64,000 nucleotides of DNA, from contig CALSME010000002.1 in the NCBI GenBank assembly GCA_943787375.1, positions 372,001-436,000 on the forward strand, written 5' to 3'. The stretch comes from an uncultured Polaribacter sp. GTDB taxonomy: Bacteria > Bacteroidota > Bacteroidia > Flavobacteriales > Flavobacteriaceae. Below are positions 34,526 through 44,119 of this stretch, piece after piece; the stretch's first letter is position 1, and every line of letters begins with the position of its first letter. The notes below the pieces were generated by a model. It worked only from the letters and a program-made list of their open reading frames with translations. It was not told the origin of the DNA and ran no database searches. Position numbers and translations under genes: made by a program.

Positions 34526-37011
34526 TGAGAGCATTATTTTTTATTTTTTTAATAGGCTTTAGCTTTAATAATTTTTCTCAAAAGGTTAAGGTTTTAGATA
34601 AGGAAACGGGTAAAACCGTTAAAAACGTTACTATTTATAACGAAAATAAAACGATAACACTTACAACAAGTAAGAACGGAGCCGCAGATATTTCTTCTTT
34701 TAAGAACTCAGAATTTATTTATTTTTCTCATCTTTCATATGCGCTTTTTCAAGTAAAAAAAGCGGACTTAAAAACCACGAATTATACGCTTTTTTTAACA
34801 AAAGAATCTGAACAATTAGACGAAGTGGTGCTCTCTGTTTTTAAAAACAAACAGAAAAGTAATCGAATTGCTGAGCAAGTGGCTGTTTTGTCACTAAAAG
34901 ACATCCGCAAAATTTCACCACAAACTTCCGCAGATTTATTGGCAACAATTCCAGGGATTAAAGTACAGAAATCTCAGTTTGGTGGAGGTAGCCCTGTGCT
35001 TCGTGGTATGGAGTCGAACCGAATTTTATTGGTGGTAGATGGTGTTCGAATGAACAATGCAATTTATCGAAAAGGACATTTACAGAATGCAATTTCAATA
35101 GCCCCAAATCAACTAGATAGAACTGAGGTTGTTTTTGGACCTTCTTCTGTAATTTATGGTTCGGATGCTTTGGGCGGTGTGATTCATTATTATACAAAAA
35201 CACCAAAATTATCGGATGAAACAAAAGCAAAAACTGATTTTTTTACTCGTTTTTCTAGTGTTAATAATGAAATTACTTCTAATCTTTCAGTTGCTTTAAG
35301 CTTTAAGAATTGGGCTTCTTTTACAAGTGTTTCTTATAGTGATTTTGGAGATTTAAAAATGGGAAAGAAGCGTTCTCATGGGTTTGATGATTGGGGAAAG
35401 GTTTTTTATTTTTCAGAAAATAACGATGGCAATTACCATGAAAACCCAACTTTTAATACCGATGTTAATCTTCAGAAAAATACGGGATACATGCAAACCG
35501 ATGTTTTGCAGAAATTTTATATCCCACTATCAGAAGACACGGAATTAAAATTAAATATTCAATACTCTAAATCATCAAACATTCCAAGATTTGACAGATT
35601 AGCAGAGTTAAATGACCCAACAAATAGTGCTTCTTTAAAATTTGCGGAATGGCATTACGGCCCACAAGAACGTTTTTTGTTCTCTCCACAATTGCTCCTC
35701 AATCCCAATAAAAAGTGGTTGGAAAAAGGGACCTTTACTTTTGCGTATCAAAATATTAAAGAAAGCCGAATACAACGTAAATTTGGAAGTTTAGATCGTT
35801 CTTACAGAAAAGAAACAGTCAATCTTTTCAGTGTAAATGGAGATTTTTCTGTACCGCTTAAAGAGAATCAAAAACGAATATTAACCTATGGCTTTGAACT
35901 TGCTTACAATGATGTAACATCAAACGCTTTAGGTAAAACACTCGCTGTTTCCAACGACGAGGTTACAGGTTTTTCTGATGACTTTTTAGTGCAATCGCGC
36001 TACCCAGACGGAGGGAGCAACTATTTAAGTTCAGCCATTTATCTAGGGTATCGACAAGATATAAGCGCCAAGGAGACTTTAAATACAGGGGTTCGCTTTA
36101 CAAACACCCATTTAGAAGCCAATTGGATCGATCAAACATTTATTACTTTACCAGACCCAAGTATCACTGCCGATAATTCTGCAATAACAGCAACTTTGGG
36201 TTATGTATACAAACCCTCCAAAAACTGGCAAATAAACAGTGTTTTGTCTTCCGGCTTTAGAGCACCAAATATTGATGACGTTGTGCGAGTTCGAGAGAAA
36301 GCAGGAAATGTGACCATTCCAAACATCTATGTAACTCCAGAATTTGCCTACAGTGCAGAATTCGGATTACAGAAATATTTCAACAATCGTCGTTTTAGAG
36401 TTGGAGGAAATGTTTTTTATACACTCTTAGATAGTTATATTCAAAGAGACTTTGTGTATGCTCCTAATGGCAGTAACCTACAAGTTGCATTTGATGATGA
36501 ATTTGGAAATGCTGTGAGTAACCAAAACAAAGGAACAGCATATATTACAGGATTTACATCAAGTTATCTGGGTAAAATTTCAAACCGATGGAATACTTCA
36601 GGGTTCATTACTTATACAAAAGGGAGAACTTATGATACCAAAGAGCCCTTGTCTTCGATCCCTCCTTTGTTTGGTCAGTTTGAAGTGAATTATAAAATGG
36701 AAAAATTAGAATTAGGCGCCGATTTTAGATTCAATAGTAAAAAGAACATCGAAGATTTTAACTTTACTGAAGGCATCGATAACCATGATTTAACTCCAGT
36801 TATTGACTCAAATGCAACCAATGATGTATCCAAGTATTATGGCTCTCCAAGCTGGAATACATTAGGATTTAGCGGACGATACACGTTCAATGACACGCTC
36901 TCCTTTCAAGCAAGAATCACAAACTTGTTTGATGCGCATTATATTGAGTTTGCCTCTGGAGTTTCTGCTCCAGGAAGAAATGTCTCAGTTTCCTTTTTGG
37001 CTACTTTTTAG
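34525..37011 (+). CDS. TonB-dependent receptor with CarbopepD-like domain
   Basis: An 828-residue outer-membrane receptor. Signal peptide at 1-18, a carboxypeptidase-regulatory-like domain at about 20-95, the plug at about 110-235 (SADLLATIPGIKVQKS, VLRGMESNRILLVVDGVRMNNA, IYGSDALGGVIHYYT) and a 22-strand barrel to a C-terminal Phe. It belongs to the heme/siderophore-type group by its plug (RKGHLQNAISI). The ligand cannot be read from sequence; no binding lipoprotein of the SusD type is adjacent, which argues against glycan uptake. Its stop overlaps the end of the convergent SdpI-like gene by 11 bases. Confidence 0.92.
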   Translation: MRALFFIFLIGFSFNNFSQKVKVLDKETGKTVKNVTIYNENKTITLTTSKNGAADISSFKNSEFIYFSHLSYALFQVKKADLKTTNYTLFLTKESEQLDEVVLSVFKNKQKSNRIAEQVAVLSLKDIRKISPQTSADLLATIPGIKVQKSQFGGGSPVLRGMESNRILLVVDGVRMNNAIYRKGHLQNAISIAPNQLDRTEVVFGPSSVIYGSDALGGVIHYYTKTPKLSDETKAKTDFFTRFSSVNNEITSNLSVALSFKNWASFTSVSYSDFGDLKMGKKRSHGFDDWGKVFYFSENNDGNYHENPTFNTDVNLQKNTGYMQTDVLQKFYIPLSEDTELKLNIQYSKSSNIPRFDRLAELNDPTNSASLKFAEWHYGPQERFLFSPQLLLNPNKKWLEKGTFTFAYQNIKESRIQRKFGSLDRSYRKETVNLFSVNGDFSVPLKENQKRILTYGFELAYNDVTSNALGKTLAVSNDEVTGFSDDFLVQSRYPDGGSNYLSSAIYLGYRQDISAKETLNTGVRFTNTHLEANWIDQTFITLPDPSITADNSAITATLGYVYKPSKNWQINSVLSSGFRAPNIDDVVRVREKAGNVTIPNIYVTPEFAYSAEFGLQKYFNNRRFRVGGNVFYTLLDSYIQRDFVYAPNGSNLQVAFDDEFGNAVSNQNKGTAYITGFTSSYLGKISNRWNTSGFITYTKGRTYDTKEPLSSIPPLFGQFEVNYKMEKLELGADFRFNSKKNIEDFNFTEGIDNHDLTPVIDSNATNDVSKYYGSPSWNTLGFSGRYTFNDTLSFQARITNLFDAHYIEFASGVSAPGRNVSVSFLATF

Positions 37012-37357
37012 TCTTTAATTTTTCCCCCTCATCATCATACAACTCAGAAATTGATTTCTCTGTTTTTATAATGCAAACTACGAGTGTTAACATCACCAAG
37101 ACCATTGGTTCCCAGCTTATGCCTCCTTTGGCTAAAGAAGCAAAAAGAAGTCCTGCTAAAAATGAAATTCCAGCGTATACAATAAGATTTTTATTAAATG
37201 TCGTATTTGCAAAATTCCAGATTCCATTATTTTGCATGGTTCTGTAGGTTCTATAGCCATACAACTTGTTGATTTTCTTTGGTGGAAATTTCCAGAAAAG
37301 AATACTTACAAAAAACAGCAAACCGTTTGTGGTTAAAACATAAGTAAATGCATCCAT
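37001..37357 (-). CDS. SdpI-like small membrane protein
   Basis: A 118-residue protein with three predicted helices (about 8-25, 58-78, 83-102). It carries the KLYGYRTYRTMQNNGIWNFANTTFNK block, the PP..N..YGYRT..SM.N...W..AN pattern of the SdpI family, whose founding member gives immunity to the SdpC toxin in Bacillus and moves an autorepressor to the membrane. Most family members have unknown roles and no toxin gene is visible here. The gene ends inside the 3' end of the TonB receptor. Confidence 0.8.
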   Translation of the reverse strand: MDAFTYVLTTNGLLFFVSILFWKFPPKKINKLYGYRTYRTMQNNGIWNFANTTFNKNLIVYAGISFLAGLLFASLAKGGISWEPMVLVMLTLVVCIIKTEKSISELYDDEGEKLKTKK

Positions 37358-37420
37358 CGTATTAAATTTTTATTATTTATATGAGGTTCACAAACAGTTT
37401 CAATTGCGATGTGAACGAAA

Positions 37421-38287
37421 TTACTTTCTTTTAGGGCGAATCAACCCTTCTTGAGCAAAAGATGCAATTAATTGACCATCTCTTGTAAATAAATTTCCTT
37501 TTGAAAGCCCCCTTGCTCCAAAAGAACTCGGAGATTCAGAAGAAAACAACATCCAATCATCAAAATCAAAATCTCTAAAAAACCACATTGAATGATCTAA
37601 GCTCGCCGTTTGCAGATTGCCGAAATTGGCCTTGCTTGCATTTGGGTTAATGGCCGCATTCAAAACATTGTAATCGGAGATATAAGTGAGAATTTGCTGT
37701 TTTGTTTGAAGGTCTAAGCCTTTAGAGCTCCCTTTTAATTTAAACCAAATTTTATCTTCTGCAGGCAAGTCTTCAGGATCTAAAGGGTTTGGTATTACTG
37801 TTGGTTTAAATTCGATAGGTCTTTCAATGCTTAAAAATGCTTTCATGTTTTTGGGAATAAAGTCTCCAAATTGCTCCACCATTTCACTCCAACTAATTAA
37901 TTCTTCTGGTTGTTTTATGTCCGTTTCTATTGCTTTTTGGTGCGTATACCCTTCCTCTATTTTATGAAAAGAAGCAGCTAAAATAAAAATGGTTACTTCA
38001 TTTTGTGTTGCTTTTACACGCCGAGTAGAAAAACTTCCACCATCTCGCATTTCTTCTACTTCAAAAATAATTGGAACATCTAATTTTCCAGCTTCCAAAA
38101 AATAGGAATGCAAAGAATGCAGAATCCGCTCTTTTGGCACTGTTCTGTTTGCTGCATTTAAAGATTGTGCTAAAACTTGTCCTCCGAAAACATGAGGGCT
38201 TCCAATAGTTTCACTAACTCCTTTAAAGGTGTTTTCGCCTATTTTTTCTAAGTTTAATAAAGCAATTAAATCGTTAACGTTTTTCAT
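37421..38287 (-). CDS. tesB: Acyl-CoA thioesterase II
   Basis: A 288-residue double hot-dog thioesterase that frees fatty acids from acyl-CoA. The family blocks are visible: VFGGQVLAQSLNAA near 33, LHSLHSYFLEAGKLDVPIIFEVE near 60, GGSFSTRRVKATQ near 89, and at the C-terminus ASLDHSMWFFRDFDFDDWMLFSSESPSSFGARGLSKGNLFTRDGQLIAS. The catalytic Asp (DHSMWF) and the Thr/Gln partners match TesB. ATG at 38287; it lies 14 bases inside the end of the upstream gene on the same strand, so the two are likely cotranscribed. Confidence 0.94.
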   Translation of the reverse strand: MKNVNDLIALLNLEKIGENTFKGVSETIGSPHVFGGQVLAQSLNAANRTVPKERILHSLHSYFLEAGKLDVPIIFEVEEMRDGGSFSTRRVKATQNEVTIFILAASFHKIEEGYTHQKAIETDIKQPEELISWSEMVEQFGDFIPKNMKAFLSIERPIEFKPTVIPNPLDPEDLPAEDKIWFKLKGSSKGLDLQTKQQILTYISDYNVLNAAINPNASKANFGNLQTASLDHSMWFFRDFDFDDWMLFSSESPSSFGARGLSKGNLFTRDGQLIASFAQEGLIRPKRK

Positions 38288-39473
38288 TTTCAGTTACTTT
38301 TTTAAAAGGAAATTTTTGATGAAAAGGGGTGGGTTCAATTTTTTGTAAAAATAACTTTAAAATTCTATTTTTGATTGATTTCTTATGACGAATGTACATT
38401 GTTAAGTCTTGCGGAATAGCGCCGATAGAACTTTTAATTTCGCTAGCAGTTCTTCCGAAATTTAAAACTTTTATTCTCTTTTGAATGGCAATTTTTATGT
38501 AGTCGTATAGCATTCTTTGGTAGATTGCATACTCTTTGTTTAACAGATAATCTATACCTACAAAATGGGCATCCAAAGAATTTTCATTGATGATTCCAGA
38601 CATAAATCCAACCACTTTTCCATTTAAAAAATAGGCTTTAAGCAGATAGTTGTCTTCTAGTTTTTCTTTTAAATGAATGTAGGTTTCTAAGTTAAAGTTC
38701 CCCAAATTAAAATCAGCTTTTGAAGAAACCTTTTTATAGAGGGCCGTCATTTCTGGGAGTAGTTCTTCAATATTATCTAGTGTAATATCTTCTATTTTTA
38801 GCATTGCACTTCGTTGCATTGCTTTTTTTGCTTTTACCCTAAATTTCGTTTTTAATGCAGCGAGATAGTCATCAAAAGTTTGCCAATTTTCGGCTAAGTT
38901 TAAAAGCATGTTGGGTGCTACTAAAAACGGGCTGTAATTATAATCTTTTAAAGCGTCTGTAATGGATAAAGATTCATTTATAAAATCTTTTATTAAGAAG
39001 AAATTTACTTCTTTTTTTAAGGTTGGATTCCTATTCACAAAATGTAAGATTGCTTTGGCAACCTCCTTTAGGATTGTTTTTTTATTTTGATTTTTTTCGA
39101 TAAAAACACCGTGTTCTCCGCTAACAAAGGTGTTGCCACAAATTAATAATTTTAGAGGTTTTTTCTTCGGAAACAAATTCAGTTTCCGACCAACATTTTT
39201 AATTTTTCGAACTAAAACTTCTAAGTCATTTTTGATGTCATCAATATAGAAATCTACAAATTGAAGTGAAGCAAAAGCGATTGGATTTTTTTTTACGTCC
39301 AAAAGAACAACATAAGTAAACTTGATTTCTGAGTTGTTTTCTTCTAGAGAAAGTAAGAAGTCTTTGTGGAAATAAAGATTTTTTTCACAATTTAACGCTT
39401 CCCAGATTTCTTCAGAAATTTCTGATACAGACGAAAAGTACAGGGCATTATTTGTGTTTGTACAAGGTTTCAA
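38274..39473 (-). CDS. GNAT/FemAB-like acyltransferase, unknown substrate
   Basis: A 399-residue cytoplasmic protein. The C-terminal half has the feel of a GNAT or FemAB-type fold: a FDDYLAALKTKFRVKAKKAMQRS segment, KVVGFMSGIINENSLDAHFVGIDY, and LNFGRTASEIKSSIGAIPQDLTMYIRHK, a pattern shared with the 'peptidogalycan biosynthesis/recognition' group. The N-terminal half is less recognisable. The start is a TTG at 39473: a stop lies two codons upstream in frame and no early ATG exists. It overlaps tesB by 14 bases. A lipid- or peptidoglycan-linked acyl transfer is possible but unproven. Confidence 0.65.
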   Translation of the reverse strand: MKPCTNTNNALYFSSVSEISEEIWEALNCEKNLYFHKDFLLSLEENNSEIKFTYVVLLDVKKNPIAFASLQFVDFYIDDIKNDLEVLVRKIKNVGRKLNLFPKKKPLKLLICGNTFVSGEHGVFIEKNQNKKTILKEVAKAILHFVNRNPTLKKEVNFFLIKDFINESLSITDALKDYNYSPFLVAPNMLLNLAENWQTFDDYLAALKTKFRVKAKKAMQRSAMLKIEDITLDNIEELLPEMTALYKKVSSKADFNLGNFNLETYIHLKEKLEDNYLLKAYFLNGKVVGFMSGIINENSLDAHFVGIDYLLNKEYAIYQRMLYDYIKIAIQKRIKVLNFGRTASEIKSSIGAIPQDLTMYIRHKKSIKNRILKLFLQKIEPTPFHQKFPFKKVTENEKR

Positions 39474-39802
39474 ATGATTTCATATTTGGGTTCAACATTA
39501 TTGCTTTTTCTAAAGGAAATTTCTAATGTGCAAAGTTCCGTTTTCTCGGGTTACGATTCGCTATTTAATGCAACTAATTTCATCGTATTTAAATCATTTT
39601 TCAATGCCCTATTCACAAATTTTACAATGAAGCATTATTTCTTTTTTAGAAACATAAAGATGCTTAAAAAAATCGGTATGATAAAATAACAGATTCTCTA
39701 ACTAAATCAGGTGCAAACAATTTTAGTGTAGCATTCAAAAAAAAGTATATTTGTCGTCTATTCAAAACTCTTGCTTAAAGAGAAAAGCTCAATATACAAA
39801 TT
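39474..39802. other. Intergenic region between divergent genes
   Basis: 329 bases between the leftward acyltransferase-like gene and the rightward RND efflux operon. I see one promoter element (TATATTTG at 39746-39753) for the efflux operon. A 71-codon frame at 39474-39689 has a phenylalanine-rich, non-protein-like composition and I treat it as chance. No operator palindrome, riboswitch or tRNA was recognised. Confidence 0.5.
39746..39753 (+). promoter_or_regulatory. -7 element of the RND efflux operon
   Basis: TATATTTG, exact match, about 50 bases before the ATG at 39803. The likely -33 region has TTAG rather than TTG. The leader of about 46 bases is longer than most in this window. Confidence 0.45.
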
Positions 39803-40918
39803 ATGAGAAATATATTATTATCTATTCTAGGCTTGCTACTTATTGGAGGTGCTATTATTGGCGGGAACATTATTGTTCAAAAAAACAATCAACCAAAACC
39901 AACATTTAAAAGGGAAATAAAAACCGTTTTTGTAGAAAATGTTGTCAATAAAGAGATCCCTGTTTTATTATCTGCAAAAGGGAGTCTTATTGCCAAAACT
40001 AAAATTGATGTTTTTTCTGAAGTTCAAGGCGTTTTAGAAAGCTCAAAGAAAGCCTTTAAGGCGGGCACAAAATACAATAAAGAGGAAACCCTTTTGCGCA
40101 TTAATAGCGATGAATTCTATGCAAGTTTGCAAGTGCAAAAAAGTAATTTAAGTAATTTAATTACTGCGATCTTGCCAGATATTCGATTAGATTATTCAAC
40201 TGAGTTTATGAAATGGGAACGCTATTTAAAAGCATTTGACATGAATAGCCCAACCCCTAATTTACCTGACTTTTCATCAGATAAAGAAAAATATTTTGTT
40301 TCAGGAAGAGGTGTTTTAACAGCCTATTATGCCGTTAAAAACTTAGAGGTTCGGTATAAAAAACATCAAATTAAGGCGCCATTTTCTGGGGTCTTAACAG
40401 AAGCATTGGTTACACCAGGAACACTTGTTCGAGTTGGACAACGTTTGGGTGAGTTTATTGATCCAAGTACTTATGAAATGGAAGTTGCTATTAGTGTACT
40501 CTATTCAGATTTCTTGCAAGTAGGCAAGTCGGTAAGGCTCACAAATTTAAACAAAACGAAAACGTATACAGGAAAATTAATACGTGTAAATGGGAAAGTA
40601 GATCAAACATCTCAAACGATCAAAGCGTTTATAGAGGTGCAACATCCAGATTTACAAGAAGGAATTTATTTAGAAGCAATTATGGTTGCAAAGTCAGAAA
40701 GCAATGCGATCGAAATACCTAGAAAATTACTGGTCGATAATCGCTCGGTATACTTGATAAAAAATGACAGCATTTTAACACTCACGGAAATTAATCCAGT
40801 TTATTTTGGTGCAGAAAAAGTGATTATTAAGGGATTATCAAATAACACTAAAATTCTTTCGCAAACTTTGCCAGGTGCTTTTGATGGCATGATCGTAAAA
40901 ATCAACAAAAAGAAATAA
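39803..40918 (+). CDS. RND efflux periplasmic adaptor (membrane fusion protein)
   Basis: A 371-residue HlyD/AcrA-type adaptor. One N-terminal membrane helix (ILLSILGLLLIGGAIIGGNIIV); no lipobox. The lipoyl-type half motif (LSAKGSLIAKTKIDVFSEVQGVLESS and KAPFSGVLTEALVTPGTLVRVGQRLGEFID) flanks a short coiled-coil hairpin, followed by the beta-barrel and membrane-proximal domain (VRLTNLNKTKTYTGKLIRV). It links the inner-membrane pump to the outer-membrane channel encoded just downstream. The next gene begins 3 bases after the stop. Confidence 0.93.
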   Translation: MRNILLSILGLLLIGGAIIGGNIIVQKNNQPKPTFKREIKTVFVENVVNKEIPVLLSAKGSLIAKTKIDVFSEVQGVLESSKKAFKAGTKYNKEETLLRINSDEFYASLQVQKSNLSNLITAILPDIRLDYSTEFMKWERYLKAFDMNSPTPNLPDFSSDKEKYFVSGRGVLTAYYAVKNLEVRYKKHQIKAPFSGVLTEALVTPGTLVRVGQRLGEFIDPSTYEMEVAISVLYSDFLQVGKSVRLTNLNKTKTYTGKLIRVNGKVDQTSQTIKAFIEVQHPDLQEGIYLEAIMVAKSESNAIEIPRKLLVDNRSVYLIKNDSILTLTEINPVYFGAEKVIIKGLSNNTKILSQTLPGAFDGMIVKINKKK

Positions 40919-40921
40919 GCC

Positions 40922-43900
40922 ATGCGGAAAATCATTACTTATTTTATCAAGTATCCTGTAGCTGTAAACGTCATTATATTAGCATTTCTTATTTTTGGAA
41001 TTCTAGGAGCTATTGGCTTAAAATCGTCATTTTTCCCTTTAACAGATTCGCAATTAATTAGAATTAACTTGGTATATCCAGGAGCATCTCCAGCGGAAAT
41101 GGAAGAAGGTGTTGTCCTTAAAATAGAAGACAATTTAAAAGGAATTGTAGGTGTTGAGCGAGTAACTTCTATTTCAAGAGAAAATACGGCAAGCGTAAAT
41201 GTAGAGGTTGAAAAAGGAAAAAACATAGATGTTGTATTATCAGATGTAAAAAATGCAGTAGATCGAGTTCCGTCTTTTCCTTCTGGCATGGAGCCTCCTG
41301 TGATTGCAAAAGTAGAAAGCATAAGACCCACGATTAGTTTTACAATTAGTGGAGAAAACGTTTCCCTAAAAGGATTAAAACAATATGCAAGAAATGTAGA
41401 AAATGATATTCGTGGAATCGATGGCATTTCGCAAGTTGCTATTTCTGGTTATCCAGATGAAGAGATAGAAATCGCTCTTCGTGAAAACGATTTAAGAGCT
41501 TATAATTTATCGTTTATAGAAGTTGCCACTGCCATTAAAAATTCTAATATTTTAATTACTGGAGGGAATATTAAAACCGCTGAAGAAGATTATTTAATTA
41601 GAGCAAGCAATCGTTCTTATTATGGAGTAGAGCTTCAAAACTTAATTGTTAGAACAGAAACCACCGGAACTATTATTCGTTTAAAAGACATTGCAACCAT
41701 AAAAGATACTTGGTCAGAAAATCCAGATAGGTTGTATTTTAATGGCAATTTGGCGATTGATATTACTGTAAGTAATACCAACAATGAAGACCTCATTTCT
41801 TCTGCAGATAAAATTAAAGAATACATTCATAAATACAATCAACAACAACAAAATATTCACCTAAGTGTTACTAGCGATAGAAGTATCACTTTAAATGACA
41901 GGACCTGGCTTTTAACCAAAAATGCAATTTCTGGCATCTTATTAGTGTTATTTTTTCTGGCGTTGTTCTTAAATTTAAGGTTGGCCATTTGGGTTGCCTT
42001 TGGATTGCCTGTAGCGTTTTTAGGAATGTTTGTTTTTGCGGCACAATTTGGAGTTACCATCAATGTTTTATCACTTTTCGGAATGATCATCGTTATTGGT
42101 ATTTTGGTAGATGATGGTATCGTGATTGGAGAAAACATTTACCATCATTACTACGACCTTGGGAAATCAAAGATTCAAGCAGCAATCGATGGAACCCTGG
42201 AAGTTATCCCACCAATTGTATCTGCAATATTAACTACGATCATTGCTTTTTCCACCTTCTTTTTTGTAGATGGTAGAATAGGAAGTTTCTTTGGAGAAGT
42301 TTCTACTATTGTAATCTTAACGTTAACAGTTTCTTTAGTAGAAGCGTTAATCATTTTACCAGCACATATCGCACACTCTAAGGCGTTAGATCGAAAAAAA
42401 ATAGATGAAACTAAGCCTCAAAAAACGAATAAATTTGATGCTTTTTTTAAGAAAACGAATAAGAAAGCAGATGTCTTATTATCAAAATTTAGAGACCATT
42501 ATTATGTTCCGCTTTTAAAATTCTCATTAAGTAATAAGTTTTTTGTTTTTTGTGTTTTTGTTGCCACGCTTTTAATTAGTTTTTCAGCCTTAAAAGGAGG
42601 TGTTGTTAAAAGTTCATTTTTCCCAAGAATTGCAAGTGATCGTATTCAGATTACCTTAAACATGCCACAAGGAACGAATGAAAAAATTACAGACTCTGTA
42701 ATTTCTTTAATTGAAGAAAAAGCCTGGTTGATCAATAAAGAATACACAGAAAAACAAACAGATAACCAGCAAGTTATTGTAAATTCAATTAAAAGAGTCG
42801 GGCCCGGAAGTGCAAATGCAACACTTACTATTAATCTTTTGCCCGGAGAAATGCGTGATTTTTCTGCACCAGAAATTACAAATGCCATTCAGGAAAAAGC
42901 AGGAGAAATTTATGGAGTAGAAAGTTTAATTTTTGGCTCTGGAGGGAATTTTGGTGGAAGTCCAGTAGCTGTTTCTTTACTGGGAAACAATATTGCCGAA
43001 CTAAAGCACGTAAAAGAAGAATTAAAACGAGTCTTAGAAAACAACCCTTTGTTAAAAGATGTAACCGACAATGATCCGGCAGGGATTAAAGAGGTTCGAA
43101 TTCAATTAAAAGACAATGCCTATTTATTGGGTTTAAACTTACAGTCAATAATGACGCAAGTCCGAAACGGATTCTTTGGGTTTCAAGCACAACGTTTTCA
43201 GCGGGGTCAAGACGAAATTAAAGTTTGGGTTCGTTATGATAAGAAAGATAGATCTTCTATTAAAAATTTAGATGATATGCGCATTCTAACTCCTGCAGGA
43301 GTTAGAATTCCTTTTTCAGAAATTGCCAGTTATACCATAGAAAGAGGTGATATTGCAATCAATCATTTAGAAGGGAAACGCGAAATTCAAATTAAAGCAG
43401 ATTTAAAAGATTTATCGGCAAGCGAAACGGACATTCTAGAGAATATTAAAACCACCATTATGCCCGATATTTTGTCTAAATATCCAACAGTTTCTCCTTT
43501 GTATGAGGGGCAAAATAGGGAAGCGAAGAAAACGACAGATTCTCTTGGAAAGGTGGGCTGGATTGTCTTAGGTCTTATCTACATTGTGATTGCGTTTACT
43601 TTTCGCTCCTACTCACAACCTATTTTATTAATTATAATGATTCCTTTTAGCATGATTGGGGTTATTTGGGGACATTATGTGCACGATTTTGCCATTGGAA
43701 TATTATCCTTTTTAGGAATTATTGCATTGATTGGTATTATGGTCAATGATGGATTGGTTTTGATCGGGAAGTTTAACACCTATTTAAAAGAGGGAATGAA
43801 ATACGAGGCTGCATTGATTGCCGCTGGGAAGACCCGTTTTAGAGCCATTTTCTTAACCTCTTTAACAACAGTAGCAGGGCTAGCACCTTTAATTTTTGAA

Positions 43901-44119
43901 AAAAGTAGACAAGCACAATTTTTAATTCCGATGGCAATTTCTATTGCTTATGGAATTGCCATTGCAACGGTTTTAACGTTAATTATGTTGCCAATATTAT
44001 TGTCATTTTCAAATACACTAAAAGTAGGAGTAAAATGGTTAATTGTAAATAGAACTGTCACCAAAGAAGAAGTAGAAAGAGCCATTATTGAATCTAAATT
44101 TGATGAAAATGAAATTTAA
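40922..44119 (+). CDS. RND efflux pump permease (AcrB/HAE1-like)
   Basis: A 1065-residue proton-driven pump with twelve helices and two large periplasmic loops. The proton-relay aspartates are in the fourth helix (ILVDDGIVIGENIYHHY), and the second-half counterpart reads GIMVNDGLVLIGKFN. The N-terminal helix IKYPVAVNVIILAFLIFGILG and porter-domain motif PGASPAEMEEGV are typical. The short, non-CzcA motif set suggests drugs or organic compounds rather than metal ions; the substrate is not determined. Its 3' end overlaps the channel gene, keeping the three parts on one transcript. Confidence 0.94.
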   Translation: MRKIITYFIKYPVAVNVIILAFLIFGILGAIGLKSSFFPLTDSQLIRINLVYPGASPAEMEEGVVLKIEDNLKGIVGVERVTSISRENTASVNVEVEKGKNIDVVLSDVKNAVDRVPSFPSGMEPPVIAKVESIRPTISFTISGENVSLKGLKQYARNVENDIRGIDGISQVAISGYPDEEIEIALRENDLRAYNLSFIEVATAIKNSNILITGGNIKTAEEDYLIRASNRSYYGVELQNLIVRTETTGTIIRLKDIATIKDTWSENPDRLYFNGNLAIDITVSNTNNEDLISSADKIKEYIHKYNQQQQNIHLSVTSDRSITLNDRTWLLTKNAISGILLVLFFLALFLNLRLAIWVAFGLPVAFLGMFVFAAQFGVTINVLSLFGMIIVIGILVDDGIVIGENIYHHYYDLGKSKIQAAIDGTLEVIPPIVSAILTTIIAFSTFFFVDGRIGSFFGEVSTIVILTLTVSLVEALIILPAHIAHSKALDRKKIDETKPQKTNKFDAFFKKTNKKADVLLSKFRDHYYVPLLKFSLSNKFFVFCVFVATLLISFSALKGGVVKSSFFPRIASDRIQITLNMPQGTNEKITDSVISLIEEKAWLINKEYTEKQTDNQQVIVNSIKRVGPGSANATLTINLLPGEMRDFSAPEITNAIQEKAGEIYGVESLIFGSGGNFGGSPVAVSLLGNNIAELKHVKEELKRVLENNPLLKDVTDNDPAGIKEVRIQLKDNAYLLGLNLQSIMTQVRNGFFGFQAQRFQRGQDEIKVWVRYDKKDRSSIKNLDDMRILTPAGVRIPFSEIASYTIERGDIAINHLEGKREIQIKADLKDLSASETDILENIKTTIMPDILSKYPTVSPLYEGQNREAKKTTDSLGKVGWIVLGLIYIVIAFTFRSYSQPILLIIMIPFSMIGVIWGHYVHDFAIGILSFLGIIALIGIMVNDGLVLIGKFNTYLKEGMKYEAALIAAGKTRFRAIFLTSLTTVAGLAPLIFEKSRQAQFLIPMAISIAYGIAIATVLTLIMLPILLSFSNTLKVGVKWLIVNRTVTKEEVERAIIESKFDENEI

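Noticed and set aside
39474..39689. 71-residue plus-strand frame in the intergenic region
   Set aside because: Low-complexity Phe/Ser/Asn composition, no promoter, and it begins directly against the divergent gene; probably chance.
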